A stretch of DNA of 64,000 nt, from NCBI RefSeq assembly GCF_030035675.1, contig NC_084487.1, positions 28,562,474-28,626,473 of the forward strand. The letters run 5' to 3'. The notes beneath the pieces are model-generated. The model had not been told where the DNA came from, ran no database searches, and saw nothing but the letters and a program-made list of their open reading frames with translations. The stretch is from Rhineura floridana (Eukaryota; Chordata; Lepidosauria; Squamata; Rhineuridae). The position numbers and the translations under genes were made by a program. Shown in pieces: positions 12,097 to 23,700 of this stretch. Position 1 is the stretch's first letter. Each line of letters opens with the position of its first letter.

Positions 12097-13025
12097 GTCA
12101 CTGGCTTTATTTATATTAATATAGAATGAGGGATGAACAACTTCTGTATTGTTGGAGTCTGCCTATTCTCCAGATAGTGGTGTGAGAGCGAGACGTTGAA
12201 CCCACTCAAAGTGGTCAAGCTCCATAACAAAGCTGACACCATTTAGTGGGAAAGGCACCACTGTTATGAAGAAGATTACAAGACATTACATTCAAAACCA
12301 AGAAAAATATAATATTTCAAATTGTAAGACAGAGTTCACAATTTAGGCATCATTCCTATGTACTCTTACTGGTGAGTAAGTCCCACTTTGCTCAGTGGGA
12401 CTTACTTTTGAGCAGACGTATACTGTGGAAAAACATGCTACTATACCTTCATTAAAATTTGGTGCAACCACTTGGGATCAGATAAAACTGCACTGGAAGC
12501 AAGATTTGGCTTATTGGTGCCCAGTTGCTATCTTTGATACTGAACATTTCTTGCCCTTTTATTATTGCAGATTAGTTGGTTGCCTTTCTAAACTGGGACA
12601 TTTTATTTTATATTTCACAGTTGAAATGCCCCTCCATCCAAATGCTGATGGCATTGAGAGGAGGTAACCTTGCCAATTCAACCCAGGCTCATTCTAAATT
12701 TATTTGGATGAGTGATTTAATTAAGTGGAAAGTGATATGTGGGGATTAAAGCTTAATAAGAATATTTTCCCTCAAAAGCATGATTTAGTTGAACGACTCT
12801 TTAGAGGGGCAGAGCAATCCAACTCAGGGGAAGCTGGAAGAAGGGGTGCTGGTGAAAGAGGAGCCAGTGGGAAGGTCCGTGACATGCAATAGCCATGCAG
12901 GAGCCTCTGGATTGGCTGAATGCCAGGAACTGCATACAGGGACCAGAAAGTAAAAGCTGATTCTCACAAATCTCCCTACTGGGGAGTAAGTGTTCTTCAT
13001 AGATAGCCACTGTAATTAGTTTCAT
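12097..13025. other. Intron with one short repeat fragment
   Basis: Around 12370-12415 there is a fragment of the short dispersed repeat (ctcagtgggacttactttt). The rest is unrecognised. Confidence 0.4.
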
Positions 13026-13405
13026 GAAAATGGAAATGGACTGCCTTCAAGTTGATCCCGACTTATGGTGACCCTATGAATAGGGTTTTCATGGTAAGCG
13101 GTATTCAGAGGGGAGTTACCATTGCCTTCCTCTGAGGCTAGTCCTCCCCAGCTGGCTAGGGCTTGCTCAGCTTGTCACAGCTGCACAAGCCAGCCTCTTC
13201 CTTGTCTGCAACTGCCAGCTGGGGGGCAACTGGACTCCTTGGGACTCTGCAGCTTGCCCACAGCTGCACAGGTGGCAGGACACATAACCCCTGAGCCCCT
13301 CACTGTGGGGTGGTCTTTAGCTAGCCCTTGACACCCAGGAGACACAAGTGGGGATTTGAACTCACAGATTCTGGACTCCCAGCCAGGCTCTCCTCCCCAT
13401 TTCAT
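13026..13405 (-). mobile_element. tRNA-derived SINE with BovB-like 3' end (Sauria-SINE type)
   Basis: Read on the minus strand, a tRNA-like head with a B-box-like gagttcaaatcc lies near 13355. The 3' end is cataagtcgggatcaacttg, followed by gcagtccatttccatttt. The 3' part matches copies at 20347 and 49511. The middle is longer than in those copies. Confidence 0.7.
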
Positions 13406-13790
13406 AGGCTGACCTTTTTCCCGGTGCAACTTTGGCCCAGATTGGGACCTGCAGGAGTGCTCTAAACACAAGTTGGATGTTGCCTAAGTTCCCCTTCTTG
13501 GCCTGTTCTCTGACATGCCACTGGAACGGCCCTTTTTGGGCCTTCCGCTGGTTTCCACCGGCTCCCCTTCCACCAGGCTGGGCTTCCCCAGTGGACCCCT
13601 GGCTGAACTGGCAGGGTCCTGACTCCGCCATGGCTGAGCTGGGATGAGGGGCTTCTGCCAAAGGAGTCTGGCTGAGCCATGACCCTGCCAGCTCAGCTGG
13701 GGACCCACCATCTCCTCCTACCCTCAGCCCAGCATAAACAGCAGTTGGATTGTGGCCTAAGAGTTTGTGTTGCTGTTTTCTTTTTTCCAG

Positions 13791-13920
13791 ATCTAACAAA
13801 CAAATAAAAGACACTGATGTTCTCTATTGTAGCAAACCTCCCTGTTTACCGTGTCAAAACTATATAGATTTTGTGGGCATAAAGAGGATTATTTCTGTGA
13901 AAGATTCATCAACTAAAAGA
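13791..13920 (+). CDS. CDADC1-like: Exon: PPCLPC zinc motif of the module-1 catalytic domain
   Basis: Acceptor tgttttcttttttccag, donor gtaagg. Phase 2 in, phase 0 out. It encodes SNKQIKDTDVLYCSKPPCLP, then CQNYIDFVGIKRIISVKDSS. PPCLPC is the PCxxC motif that supplies the other two zinc ligands, and VGIKRII is the beta-strand after it (CDADC1 has GAGIKQIY in this place, from memory). With the HAEQNA exon this completes the zinc site. Module-2 counterpart: 44789-44906. Confidence 0.86.
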
Positions 13921-14759
13921 GTAAGGTTTTGCAATTCAATTATTAACCCTCTGTTGATTAAAAAATTGACTGTTATCAGTCTAGTTATGGGGTCAAATTT
14001 AGTCAAACCAAGCCAAACAAATAAAATATCTGGTGGAGAATATTAAGCATAACAGAAGAAGAGGGTGCAAATTTGCATACATTTGCATATGTCAAAAACA
14101 TGGAAACTTGTGCCGTCTTTTGTTGGTGGGGCAGAGGAGCCAATCCCCATACAGTGTACTGTACCCAGTATCAGCATCCTCCTCTTTTTTTTAACCAGAG
14201 CAATGTTATCTGAAATGCAAAAATTGTTAAATTTATTATATAAAATATCCCCCCCCCAAAACTGGAACTACAAATGTAGCAAAACAAAGTGGTAAAATCC
14301 TGACTTAGTACAATGAACTGTACCACTTTAGACTTTGGGGATTGTTTTTTAACTAAATCCTATTCAGAGTAGAACCACTGAAGTTAATGAACATTCATTA
14401 GTCATGGCTATGTAATGGATCTACTCTGAGTAGGACTAGCACAGACTATCACCCTGGGTATGTGTGTCTGTGTCATTTTTGAATGCGTCCCCATTCTTTG
14501 TGTAAGTGGAAAATTAGTATAGTAGATAGTTGCAGTTTGGAAAAAGGGCTGGGTATAAATAAAGATAATAATAATAATAAAGAGGCTGGGCTAGAACATT
14601 TTTCACTGCCATGTTAGTTGTCTTCTGACACAGAGGTATTTTGTTGAATGTGGGAGAATATTTAAAAACAGTATTTGCCACCTGCAATCTGAAGGAGCAT
14701 AGTCCTTTCTAGCTGACAGGATTGTGGGGCAGTGGCAACTCTAATCAGCACCAGGCGGT
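13921..14759. other. Intron with LINE/SINE tail and microsatellite
   Basis: A fragment of the short dispersed repeat lies near 14345-14440. A tail-like gggctgggtataaataaag runs into (ata)n at 14565-14581. Otherwise nothing recognised. Confidence 0.4.
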
Positions 14760-14861
14760 TGAGTCTGGGAGCTGCTATTTTAATTTCCTACAATGCCTTG
14801 GCCTGGAGCAACATTACTTTGGGGGCATTGTGGGAATTTAAATAGTGGTTCCCAGGCTCAG
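14760..14861. repeat. Palindromic MITE
   Basis: The inverted arms gagtctgggagctgctattt and aaatagtggttcccaggctc enclose tttcctacaatgcc and its inverse ggcattgtggga. It is imperfect, hence older than the one at 3574. Confidence 0.6.
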
Positions 14862-15195
14862 CAAACCAGCATTTTTTTTTAAAGTAGATGCAGGGCAGGT
14901 ATCAGCAACAAACCTTCCTGGAATGCTGGGGCCCTGGCAAATGCCTGAACGTGTTCCATGTTAATTTGTACCTGCTACCGCCTCAGTTTTTTAACTCATC
15001 ATTGTGTTGCATCTGTAGATAAGGCATGATGTAACAAACTTGGCAGTGAAAGTGTGGTGTGTTAAAAGGTCACCAAACAAGAACTCACTACCATATAGAA
15101 GTTGAATAACAAAAGAACTTTGGAATTCATAGATATTAACACATTTTCTCAAATGTCCCAAAGTGTGTGTATATATTTGAAATCTTCTTTTTCAG

Positions 15196-15237
15196 ACAGT
15201 CATTTCAGAATTAAAAGATAAATTTAAATATGTACAG
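15196..15237 (+). CDS. CDADC1-like: Small exon after the module-1 catalytic domain
   Basis: A 42-nt candidate exon, phase 0 at both ends, between acceptor cttctttttcag and donor gtatgt. It encodes TVISELKDKFKYVQ, a likely short helix. Phase and position fit the gene, and it lies 1.3 kb after the PCxxC exon. It has no obvious counterpart in module 2. The call rests on splice signals and an open frame only. Confidence 0.55.
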
Positions 15238-16231
15238 GTATGTATCCTCATTGAAAACTAGACTTGGGGAAGGACTGCAAAATATGCTGATTATTATATT
15301 TCATATTTTTAAAAATCAACATATATATTTAAGAGTTTATTGTGCCTTTTTAGTAGAAGTTCAAGATAGAATAGGATATAGAACAGATCTTAAAGTTTTA
15401 GTCAGCTGCATCAAACAGAGGGAGGCAAAACAGCAGTTAAATAGGTTTTTTTGAAGGTGAAATACAGGTGTGGAAATAAAGCAATTGGACAGACCTATGC
15501 TCTGATTAAGGAAAGTGGTAGTAGTTAGGAAAGGGCTGATACTGAGTGTACACCTGTGTGTAGGCTCTGCAGATAGTAGTATGTGGAAGCAAGCTATAGG
15601 CTTGTACCACATGCCTGGTGAATCACTGCTTATATGCATATATTTGCATGCAGTTAAAACCAGACCATGTGATTTAGCCACCCCTTTTGTGGTAGATAGA
15701 TTGCATGGTCAGATCACCATCCATTATTTATTTCTAAAATCCACATTTGGGCAACACTTAGGAAAAACCAAAAGGTCACAAAATAGTAGTGAGCTTTTGT
15801 GTTCTTGAGAACTCTTCATTAGGAAAGATGCTTCTTTATCCTAGAATTTTTCAGTGTGTAACTTGATATTTGTAGCACCTGGCAAAGACTTGTTTAGCCT
15901 GTAATCTCCATCTTGGAACTGAGTCTACAAACTGAGCCCAATTGTTTTTATTTATTTTATTATTTGATTTATATCCCGCCCTTCCTCCCAGCAGGAGGTT
16001 GTACTTCTACAATTTTTTCCTTGTGAGTCCAACCCCTGCTTTGTGTAACATCTTGCCTGACATACAGTTGCCTGATAAACTTAAAAGCTTGACATTGTTT
16101 TGTGACATTTTGGTTGGTCAAATAAGTATTGCCCAACTGTGGATTTTGGAGTTTTTTCTTATGGATCTACCTGGCTGCTTTTGCTTTTCATGATATAATG
16201 CATACATGTAGGCATCTCTACACACTAAATC
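15238..16231. other. Intron with a minus-strand LINE/SINE tail
   Basis: At 15944-15995 tttatatcccgcccttcct is the reverse of a typical squamate SINE/LINE 3' tail. The rest is unrecognised. Confidence 0.4.
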
Positions 16232-16364
16232 AGGGATGGGGAGTCTGTGGTTCTCTAAATGTTGTTAGTCTCCATCTCCCATCAGCATCAGCCAGTGTGG
16301 CCAATGGTCAGGGATAATTAGAGAAGCAGCCCAACAACATCTGGAGGACCACAGGCTCCTCTAA
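16232..16364. repeat. Palindromic MITE of the actcccatcagc family
   Basis: Left arm cagggatggggagtctgtgg and right arm ccacaggctcc are inverted. The inner part holds ctcccatcagcatcagccag and tggccaatggtcaggg. Related to copies at 50865-50975 and 36350-36430. Confidence 0.6.
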
Positions 16365-16746
16365 ATGGGCCATGAGAGCTGGAATTCCATTAACTACTGT
16401 ATGTAGAATCTATATGCAGGAGTACACTTTCACCCAACGCTTAGAAAAGGGAGATTAAATAATGTTCAACTAGAACTTATAACCTTTAGAGATGGGATGA
16501 GCTGGATGATCAGACTGAATGCCCAGAAATATATGCAATTATCACTTGTTTACATCAATCAATAATCACATTGCATAAGTAGCTCTGTTTAAAATCAGGT
16601 ATACTTGTGTAAAACAGTAATGTGACATTTGTTTACTTATTCTTTCTCTCTACAGTATAAGTGCGCAACAGAGAAACTTACTGGTGACATTTTTATTCTT
16701 TGCTCCTTAATGTTATTATGCTTTACTCTGTATTTTTCATTGCCAG

Positions 16747-16806
16747 ATTTATTCTGATATTAGAGAACACTGTCTAGAGCCCTTAAAAAAGAGGATGAAA
16801 GGGTGA
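16747..16806 (+). CDS. CDADC1-like: Exon after module 1: terminal (TGA) or spliced at gtgagg
   Basis: Acceptor ttttcattgccag, phase 0. It encodes IYSDIREHCLEPLKKRMKG and then an in-frame TGA at 16804-16806. A donor-like gtgagg begins at 16803 and would end the exon in phase 2 just before that stop. If the stop is used, module 1 is a complete separate gene. If the donor is used, the next exon must begin in phase 2, which neither the exon at 33198 nor the candidate at 26435 does cleanly. A third possibility is that this is an alternative last exon of a longer transcript. Confidence 0.5.
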   Translation: MYSDIREHCLEPLKKRMKG

Positions 16807-17580
16807 GGAGATTTTTGTTAGGACCTTGCCATGGGTGGAAAGGGTTATCCCCCCCAGCATACCACAGCCCCATCTTAATTGGAACCCCAGTGGCTACTTC
16901 TGGGAGGAAAGGCGGAATATAAATGTAATAAATAAAGAAGTAATACTATTCACAGTGTGTGTGAAGATTTATGCAATTCAAAGTGACATGTTTAGCATTA
17001 TGGGAAGTTTGGCCCTCAGCCTTGTCATTTTCACTTAATCAACTAAAAGATAACTGTATTTGTATGTTAAATACCACTATCATCTGGTAATCCCATCACA
17101 AATTTTACATTTCATTGTTGATCTGTGGAAAGAATAATGGGATTGGCTGTATTATTGGGGTATCATACATTGTGTGCAAACAAACTAGCAAAAATTAGTT
17201 GTGACTAAAGGCCAACATAAGAAAAGGTTATGAAGGAAACAATGAGTGCCTAATCCTGATACTCTTCCTCATTCTCTATTATGGCAACAAATGTGGGATT
17301 AGGACCTTGTGTTTGCCAATATAACATCTGTTTTGGCCTTCAATCCCATTGCAATAATTGCAACTGAAAGTGTAGTTAAATGCTCAAGTTCTATTGATTT
17401 AAATGACATCATGTGTTCAAAAATATTAGAGTTACAATGTGTACCACTTCAGACAACCAGTGAAAGACCTCCGTGAATTTTCTTCAAAGCTATTGTTGGT
17501 TGTTATTGCACATGCATCTAGATGAACGTTTAGTGTGATGCTGCAAAACAGAGCTTATGTTTTGGAAATATAATTATATT
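16807..17580. other. Sequence after the possible module-1 stop
   Basis: A SINE/LINE tail (aggaaaggcggaatataaat) at 16902-16937 contains AATAAA motifs that could serve as a polyadenylation signal if the TGA at 16804 is a real stop. Nothing else recognised. Confidence 0.35.
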
Positions 17581-17860
17581 CACTAATAGGCAAAAAAGAT
17601 TGCGGTTTAACAACGTACCTATAGCCCACAGATATTTCTATTGAAGTTTAAAAAGCAGGGAAATTGGGCAGCTATAGTGAATGCACCAGGGGAGCAGGAG
17701 ACCTGACCTCCTCTCTGAGATATTGTACTGCCCTACAAATTGGTCAAAATGCAAACACAATTTGGGTTGGTCTTTCACAGTCCAATCCACTTGCTGTGTA
17801 GCTTGCAAGAACTTGGTAACATGTGCCTCTGAGCACATGGTGAGTGGTGGCAACACCTGC
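17581..17860 (+). repeat. Left arm of a large inverted repeat
   Basis: About 280 bp, including actaataggcaaaaaa and gcggtttaacaacgtacc. It is the reverse complement of 18629-18821 joined to 19455-19550, with few differences. Outer ends are not flanked by a duplication I can define. Confidence 0.8.
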
Positions 17861-18628
17861 CATCTCCAAAGATAATTATATTTTTGTATGTTTGTTGGTG
17901 TTCTTCTTACTTTGCTTCTTTCCTGTGTTACTACTGTTTCTACAGAGAATCTAAACTAGAAAATTTTATTTCCCACATTATTCATCCTAGAAATCTCTGT
18001 CAAATTTATTTTTATTAATTTCAAAGCCTTTTTATTGGTCAATGTCATATGAAGGTGAAGGCAGCCTTTTGTGTTTCAAATAGGAGGTTATGTTATATTT
18101 CTATTTTGGGTGCATTAAAAGTTGAATCTGAAACTGCAGTTTATGTAAGATCAGACTGATTACAATATGTTGCTACTTCAGCAATGACTCCTAGCTGTTG
18201 GAAAAAAGAGGATGCATGTTTTCAGCCTGCTATGTTTAAACCACTTTATTTAAGGCAAGGTGGGCATGGTCAATTAAAAACATAGAGCATACCTAGAATT
18301 TTGCTAGAATATATTTCACCTCCCACTGTTTTATCTTGTGCTAACTGAGACACTCCTGAGGTCCACTGGAGACTATTCTGCAGAAGTCAGTGCCATTATT
18401 CCAATTTTTTTTAGTGTAAATTTTGCAAAGTGTTGCTGTACTTCACATATTCTCAGAAATAGAAACAAAAGAAAATGATTTCCTATAGGAAACTTCACTA
18501 AAATTGCAAAGTAAATCAGACATATTTAAGTGACCATCTGAACTATATCAACTGTCTTAATAATGTTGCTTCCTCCTGCTAAAACAAGAACAGCACAGCA
18601 CATGTCTTCTTTCTATTTGGGCTGATTG
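17861..18628. other. Spacer between inverted-repeat arms
   Basis: About 770 bp, AT-rich, no coding frame or known family seen. It could be the interior of a non-autonomous DNA transposon with long terminal inverted repeats. Confidence 0.35.
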
Positions 18629-19550
18629 CAGGTGTTGCCACCAGTCACCATATACTCAGAGGCACATGTTACCAAATTCTTGCAAGCGACACAGCAAGTG
18701 GATTGGACTGTGAAAGACCAACCCACATTGTGTTTGCATTTTGACCAATTTGTAGGGCAGTACAATATCTCAGAGAGGAGGTCAGGTCTCCTGCTCCCCT
18801 GGTGCATTCACTATGGCTGCCTGTCAGGCCCAGGATGGGACTCAGGAACCAGGCTTGTGGTTGAAAGCAATTCAGTTTTTATTAAGGTAACATCCAAACA
18901 AAGACTGCGCCTTCTCATGAAGCAACACAGAGTTACAGATCCTGCGACGTGGAAGAAAGTTGACAGAGCAAGGGGCTGCTTTCCTGCCTGTCTCTTAAGA
19001 AGGGGGCAAACGGGCGCGCAGCCTTTCACTCCTCCTTAACGGACCCTCAGTCACCGCCCACCTTCCTCCCCTCCTCTCTTGTCTTTTCAAATGTCTTCGA
19101 GTCTGCGGCGAGGGGGGAAGCACGGGCCCCTCCTCCTCTGAAGTCTCCGACTCCAGTATGGAGGAGAGGGGGGGAGCATGTGTAAAACTCTCCTGCGGCT
19201 TTTCTGAATTGGGCAGCCCTCCCTCTTCCCCCGCCTGTTCTGAGCTTCGGAGCAGAGAAGGAGGCGTGGGAACTTCCCGAGGAGCCTCTGAATCTACCAA
19301 GCCTTCAAGGTTCCCGTTGCTAGGCAACTCTATCTCTGGAATTTCCTCTGCTTCATCTTCACTCCATTGTGGTGGAGTTATTCCCCCCCTTCTCTCTAGT
19401 TCTCCTGAATCCCATTCCTCTAAATCCCCGGGACTCCAACCCTGCACTTCGACACTGCCCAATTTCTCTGCTTTTTAAAGTTTGATAGAAATATCTGTGG
19501 GCTATAGGTACGTTGTTAAACCGCAAGTTTTTTTGCCTATTAGTAAATTT
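18629..19550 (-). repeat. Right arm of the inverted repeat, split by a solo LTR
   Basis: The arm runs 18629-18821 and resumes at 19455. It matches 17581-17860 in reverse complement, for example ggtgcattcactat and ggctataggtacgttgttaa. The LTR at 18822-19454 interrupts it. Confidence 0.8.
18822..19454 (-). mobile_element. Solo LTR of an LTR retrotransposon or endogenous retrovirus (fossil)
   Basis: 633 bp with tg...ca ends. On the minus strand it starts tgtcgaagtgcagg and ends gggcctgaca. It is flanked by a perfect 5-bp duplication ctgcc (18817-18821 and 19455-19459). A poly(A) signal (ttaataaaaac) lies near its 3' end on the minus strand. There is no internal region. The superfamily is not resolved; 5-bp duplications occur in Gypsy and in some retroviral groups. 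It is younger than the inverted repeat it interrupts, and the intact duplication suggests moderate age. Confidence 0.8.
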
Positions 19551-19610
19551 CTCTGCTTTTTAATCCGGGAGGTAAGAAATGGGATCCTGTCCAAGTTTGC
19601 TGAGAATGGA

Positions 19611-20345
19611 TTGAGTTCAGTGGGACTTACTCCCCTGCAATCATGCTTAGGATAGGTGAAACTGACCACAGCGAATGGGGAGAAGAGGAGGAGGAGGAGG
19701 GAGGGGAGGAAATGCAGAGGGGAGGACTGGGATGGGAGCAGGCAGGACGGGGCAGGGAGGAGAAGGACAGGTTTGATCATTTGCATGTTTATTGAATTCA
19801 GTGCGATTTACTCCTACAATCATGCTTAGGATAGGTAAAACTGACCAGGGCGGAGGGAGGGAGGACTGGAGTGGGCAGGGGAGGAGGAAGGGAGAGGAGA
19901 GGAGAGGGGAAAAGCAGGTCTGATCATTTGCATGCTTATTGAGTTCAGTGGGATTTACTCCTATGCAATGATGGTTAGGATAGGAAAAGCTGACCATGGA
20001 GGAAGAGGAGGGGAAAAGGGAAGGGGAAGGGGAAGGGGAAGAAGCATATTGGAGGGGGACAAAGGAAGGGGGAGGGGAGGGCAGGTTTGATCATTTGCAT
20101 GTTTATAGAGTTCAGTGGTATTTACTTCCATTCAGTCATGCTTAAGATAGGTAAAACTGACCAGGGGGAGGGGGAAGGGGAAGGAGAAGGAGGGTGTTGG
20201 AAAGGGATGGGGATAGGGAGGGAGGGGCAAAGGAAGGGGGATGGAAGGGGGAAGAGGGAGGGGTTAGGAGGGAGGAGGAGGGTGGGTTTGATTGTTTGCA
20301 TACTTTTTGTGTTCAGTGGGATTTATTTCTGTGCAATCATGTTTG
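19611..20345. repeat. Purine-rich tandem repeat (minisatellite), about 5 units
   Basis: The unit anchor (tgagttcagtgggatttact with catgcttaggataggt) recurs at 19611, 19790, 19938, 20105 and 20307, spacing 147-202 bp. Between anchors are expanded G/A blocks such as gggaaggggaaggggaaggg near 20018. The anchor is a piece of the short dispersed repeat found at 182 and 61853. The strand asymmetry (purines on +) is strong. Confidence 0.8.
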
Positions 20346-20346
20346 A

Positions 20347-20549
20347 AAATGGAAATGGACTGCCTTCAAGTCGATCCCGACTTACGTTGACCCTATGAAT
20401 AGGGTTTTCATGGTAAACAGTATTCAGAGGTGGTTTCACCATTGCCTTCCTCTGGGGCTGAGAGGCAGTGACTGGCCCAAGGTCACCCAGTGAGCTTCAT
20501 GGCTATGTGGAGATTCAAACCCTGGTCTCCCAGGTCATAGTCCAACACT
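20347..20549 (-). mobile_element. tRNA-derived SINE with BovB-like 3' end
   Basis: Minus-strand SINE. The + strand reads gactgccttcaagtcgatcc at its 3' end and ggtcacccagtgagcttcat further in, then a B-box-like gattcaaaccctgg. Same family as 49511-49737. Confidence 0.8.
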
Positions 20550-20743
20550 GGCAGGGTGGGGGAGGAGATTGGGTGGGTGGGCACTGGGCAGAAGGGAAGC
20601 TCCTTTCCTTTCCAAAAGGAAAACATTGTGAACAGTATCATTGCTTTTCAGCATTTCCCTCACCTTTTTATTCTACAGTAGGCACATGTAGCCACCCACC
20701 CAAATTTAGACCAAAGCTGTCCCTGACCACATCCACACCAGGC

Positions 20744-23700
20744 CTTTATTTATTTATTTCATTCCATTTCTATACCACCCCTAGCCTATGGCTCTCTGGC
20801 GGTTCATAGCAAGGAATAAAATACAAAACAGTAAAAAAGAAATCAGATAAAATCCCTAAAACAGACAGCTTAAGCATTTAACAACTTGATATAAAATTAA
20901 CTTAACATTAAGCAATTAAAATGCCTGGGAGAATAAAAAGGTTTTAACCTGGCGCCGAAAAGATAGAAGAGTAGGCGCCAGGCGCACCTCATCAGGAAGA
21001 CTGTTCCATAATTCGGGGGCCACTACTGAAAAGGCCCTAGATCTAGTAACAGCCCTCTGAGCTTCCCTATGGGACGGAACTCAGAGGAGGGCCTTAGATG
21101 TTGAATGTAGTGAGCGGGTAGGTTCATAGCGGGAGTGGTGTTCCGCAAGGTATTGTGGTCCCGCACCGTGTAAGGCTTTATAAGTCAAAACTAGCACTTT
21201 GAATCTGGCCCGGAAACAAATAAGTAGCTAGTGCAAACGCGCCAGAACAGGTGTTATATGTGTGGACCGTCTGGTCCTTGTCAGCAGTCTGGCTGCTGCG
21301 TTTTGCACTAGCTGTAGTTTCCGAATTGTCTTCAAAGGCAGCCCCACGTAGAGTACATTGCAGTAGTCCAATCTCGAGGTTACGAGAGCATGGACGACTG
21401 AGGCAAGGTCAACATTATCCAGATAGGGGCGCAGCTGGGCTACCAACCGAAGATGGTAGAACGCATTCCGTGCCACCGAGGCCACTTGAGCCTCAAGAGA
21501 CAGGAATGGATCGAAAAGGACCCCCAAGCTACGAACCTGTTCCTTCAGGGGGAGTGTAACCCCATCCAGAACAGGTTGAACATCCACCACCTGGGTCGAG
21601 AAGGCACCCACCAACAGCGTCTCAGTCTTGTCAGGATTGAGCTTCAGTTTGTTAGCTCTCATCCAGTCCATTATCGCGGCTAGGCAACGGTTCAGCATGT
21701 TAACAGCCTCACCTGAAGAAGATGAAAAGGAGAAATAGAGTTGCGTGTCATCAGCATACTGGTGACAACGCACTCCAAAGCTCCTGATGACCGCTCCCAG
21801 CGGCTTCATATAGATGTTAAAGAGCATAGGGGACAGGACTGATCCCTGCGGGACTCCACAATGGAGAGTCCAGGGCATCGAGTAATGTTCCCCAAGCCCT
21901 ACCTTCTGGAGACGATCCGCCAAGTAGGAGCGGAGCCACCGCCAAGCGGTACCTCCAACTCCCAATTCCGTGAGTCTCTCCAGAAGGATACCATGGTCGA
22001 TGGTATCAAAAGCAGCTGAGAGGTCAAGCAGAATCAACAGGGTTACACTCCCCCCGTCTCTCTCCCGACATAGGTCATCATACAGGGCGACCAAGGCTGT
22101 TTCGGTGCCGAAACCGAGTCTAAAACCGGATTGAAATGGATCCAGATAATTGGTTTCATCCAAGAGTACCTGGAGCTGGTTGGCAACCACACGCTCTAGA
22201 ACCTTGCCCAAAAATGGGATGTTCGCGACCGGTCTATAGTTGTTCAGATTATCTGGGTCCAGGGAAGACTTCTTCAGGAGTGGTCTCACACCGCCTCTTT
22301 CAGACAGCAGGGGACCACTCCCTCTCTCAAGGAGGCATTTATCACTTCCCTGGCCCAGCCGGCTGTTCCAACCCTGGCAGCTTCCACTAGCCAAGAGGGG
22401 CAAGGATCCAGTACGGAAGTGGTTGCACGCACCAGTCCAAGTACCTTGTCAACGTCCTCAAGCTGTACCAACTGAAATTCATCCAATAAATGAGGACAAG
22501 ACCGTGCTCCGGATACCTCATTAGGTTCAACTGCCATAATATTGGAGTCTAAGTCCCGGCGGTTGCATGAGATTTTATCTTGGAAGTGCCCAGCAAACTC
22601 ATTGCAGCGGGTTTGAGATGGTTCTAAGATATCCGGAGGGCTAGAGTGAAGAAGCCCTCGGACAACTTTAAAGAGCTCCGCTGGGCGGTTGAGAGATGAT
22701 TTAATAGTGGCAGCAAAATATCGCTTTTTTGCTGCCCTCACCGCTTCTATATACCGTTTAGTGGATGCACTTACCAAGGCATGATTGCGTCCGTCGGGAG
22801 CCCGCCTCCATCTGCACTCAAGCCTCCTCCTCTCTTGCTTCATCACTCTCAGCTCCGGGGTATACCACGGAGCTGCATGAGCTCTGCAAGGGAGAGGGCG
22901 CGCAGGAGCGATCGTGTCCACGGCCCGGGTCATTTTGGTGTTCCATAGTTCGACCAGGGCTTCGACAGGAGCACCAGTCTTATCAGCCGGAAAAAACCCC
23001 AGAGCCCTCTGGAAACCCTGTGGATCCATTAGTCTCCGGGGTTGGACCAACTTAATAGGTCCCCCACCCTTGTGGAGGCAAAGGGGTGCTGTAAGCCTAA
23101 ACTTCAGCAAGCGGTGATCTGTCCATGACAATGGGATTGTTGAAAGACTCCCCACCTCCAGATCACTATCTCCATGTCCAGTGGCGAAGATCAAATCAAG
23201 AGTGTGTCCTGACACATGCGTTGGGCCAGTAACAAATTGAGACAGCCCTATGGTTGCCATGGAGGCTATGAAGTCCTGAGCTGCCCCTGTTAGAGCAGTC
23301 TCGGCATGAATGTTGAAGTCTCCCAGTACCAATAGTCTGGGAGACCTCAACAATACCTCCGAGACTACCTCAGTCAGCTCAGTTAGGGAAGCTGTTGGGC
23401 AGCAGGGTGGGCGGTACACCAACAGAATTCCCAGTCTGTCTCCTTGATCCAGCACAAGGTGAAGACACCCCAGACCAGTCGTCAACTGGACAGGGTGCTT
23501 GATGAGCGAGAGAGAACTCCTATAGGCCACAGCTACCCCACCTCCCCGACCCTCGGATCTACCACAGTGTTGAACCGTATAGCCAGGTGGGCACAGCTGG
23601 GAAAGAGCAACTCCTCCCTGATCGCCCACCCAGGTCTCGGTTACACATGCCAGGTCGGCACTCTCGTCCACAATTAAATCGTGGACGAGGGAGATTTTAT

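Noticed and set aside
13122-13814. Overlapping frames on both strands at 13.1-13.8 kb
   Set aside because: They overlap a SINE and GC-rich sequence, and no frame has domain similarity; the real exon begins at 13791 in another context.
17681-18807. A pair of similar 64-residue proteins on opposite strands
   Set aside because: They are the same frame in the two arms of the inverted repeat, with no sign of selection or domain.
18995-19462. 155-codon minus-strand frame as a host gene
   Set aside because: It lies almost wholly inside the LTR and resembles nothing I know; the LTR ends and duplication explain the sequence better.
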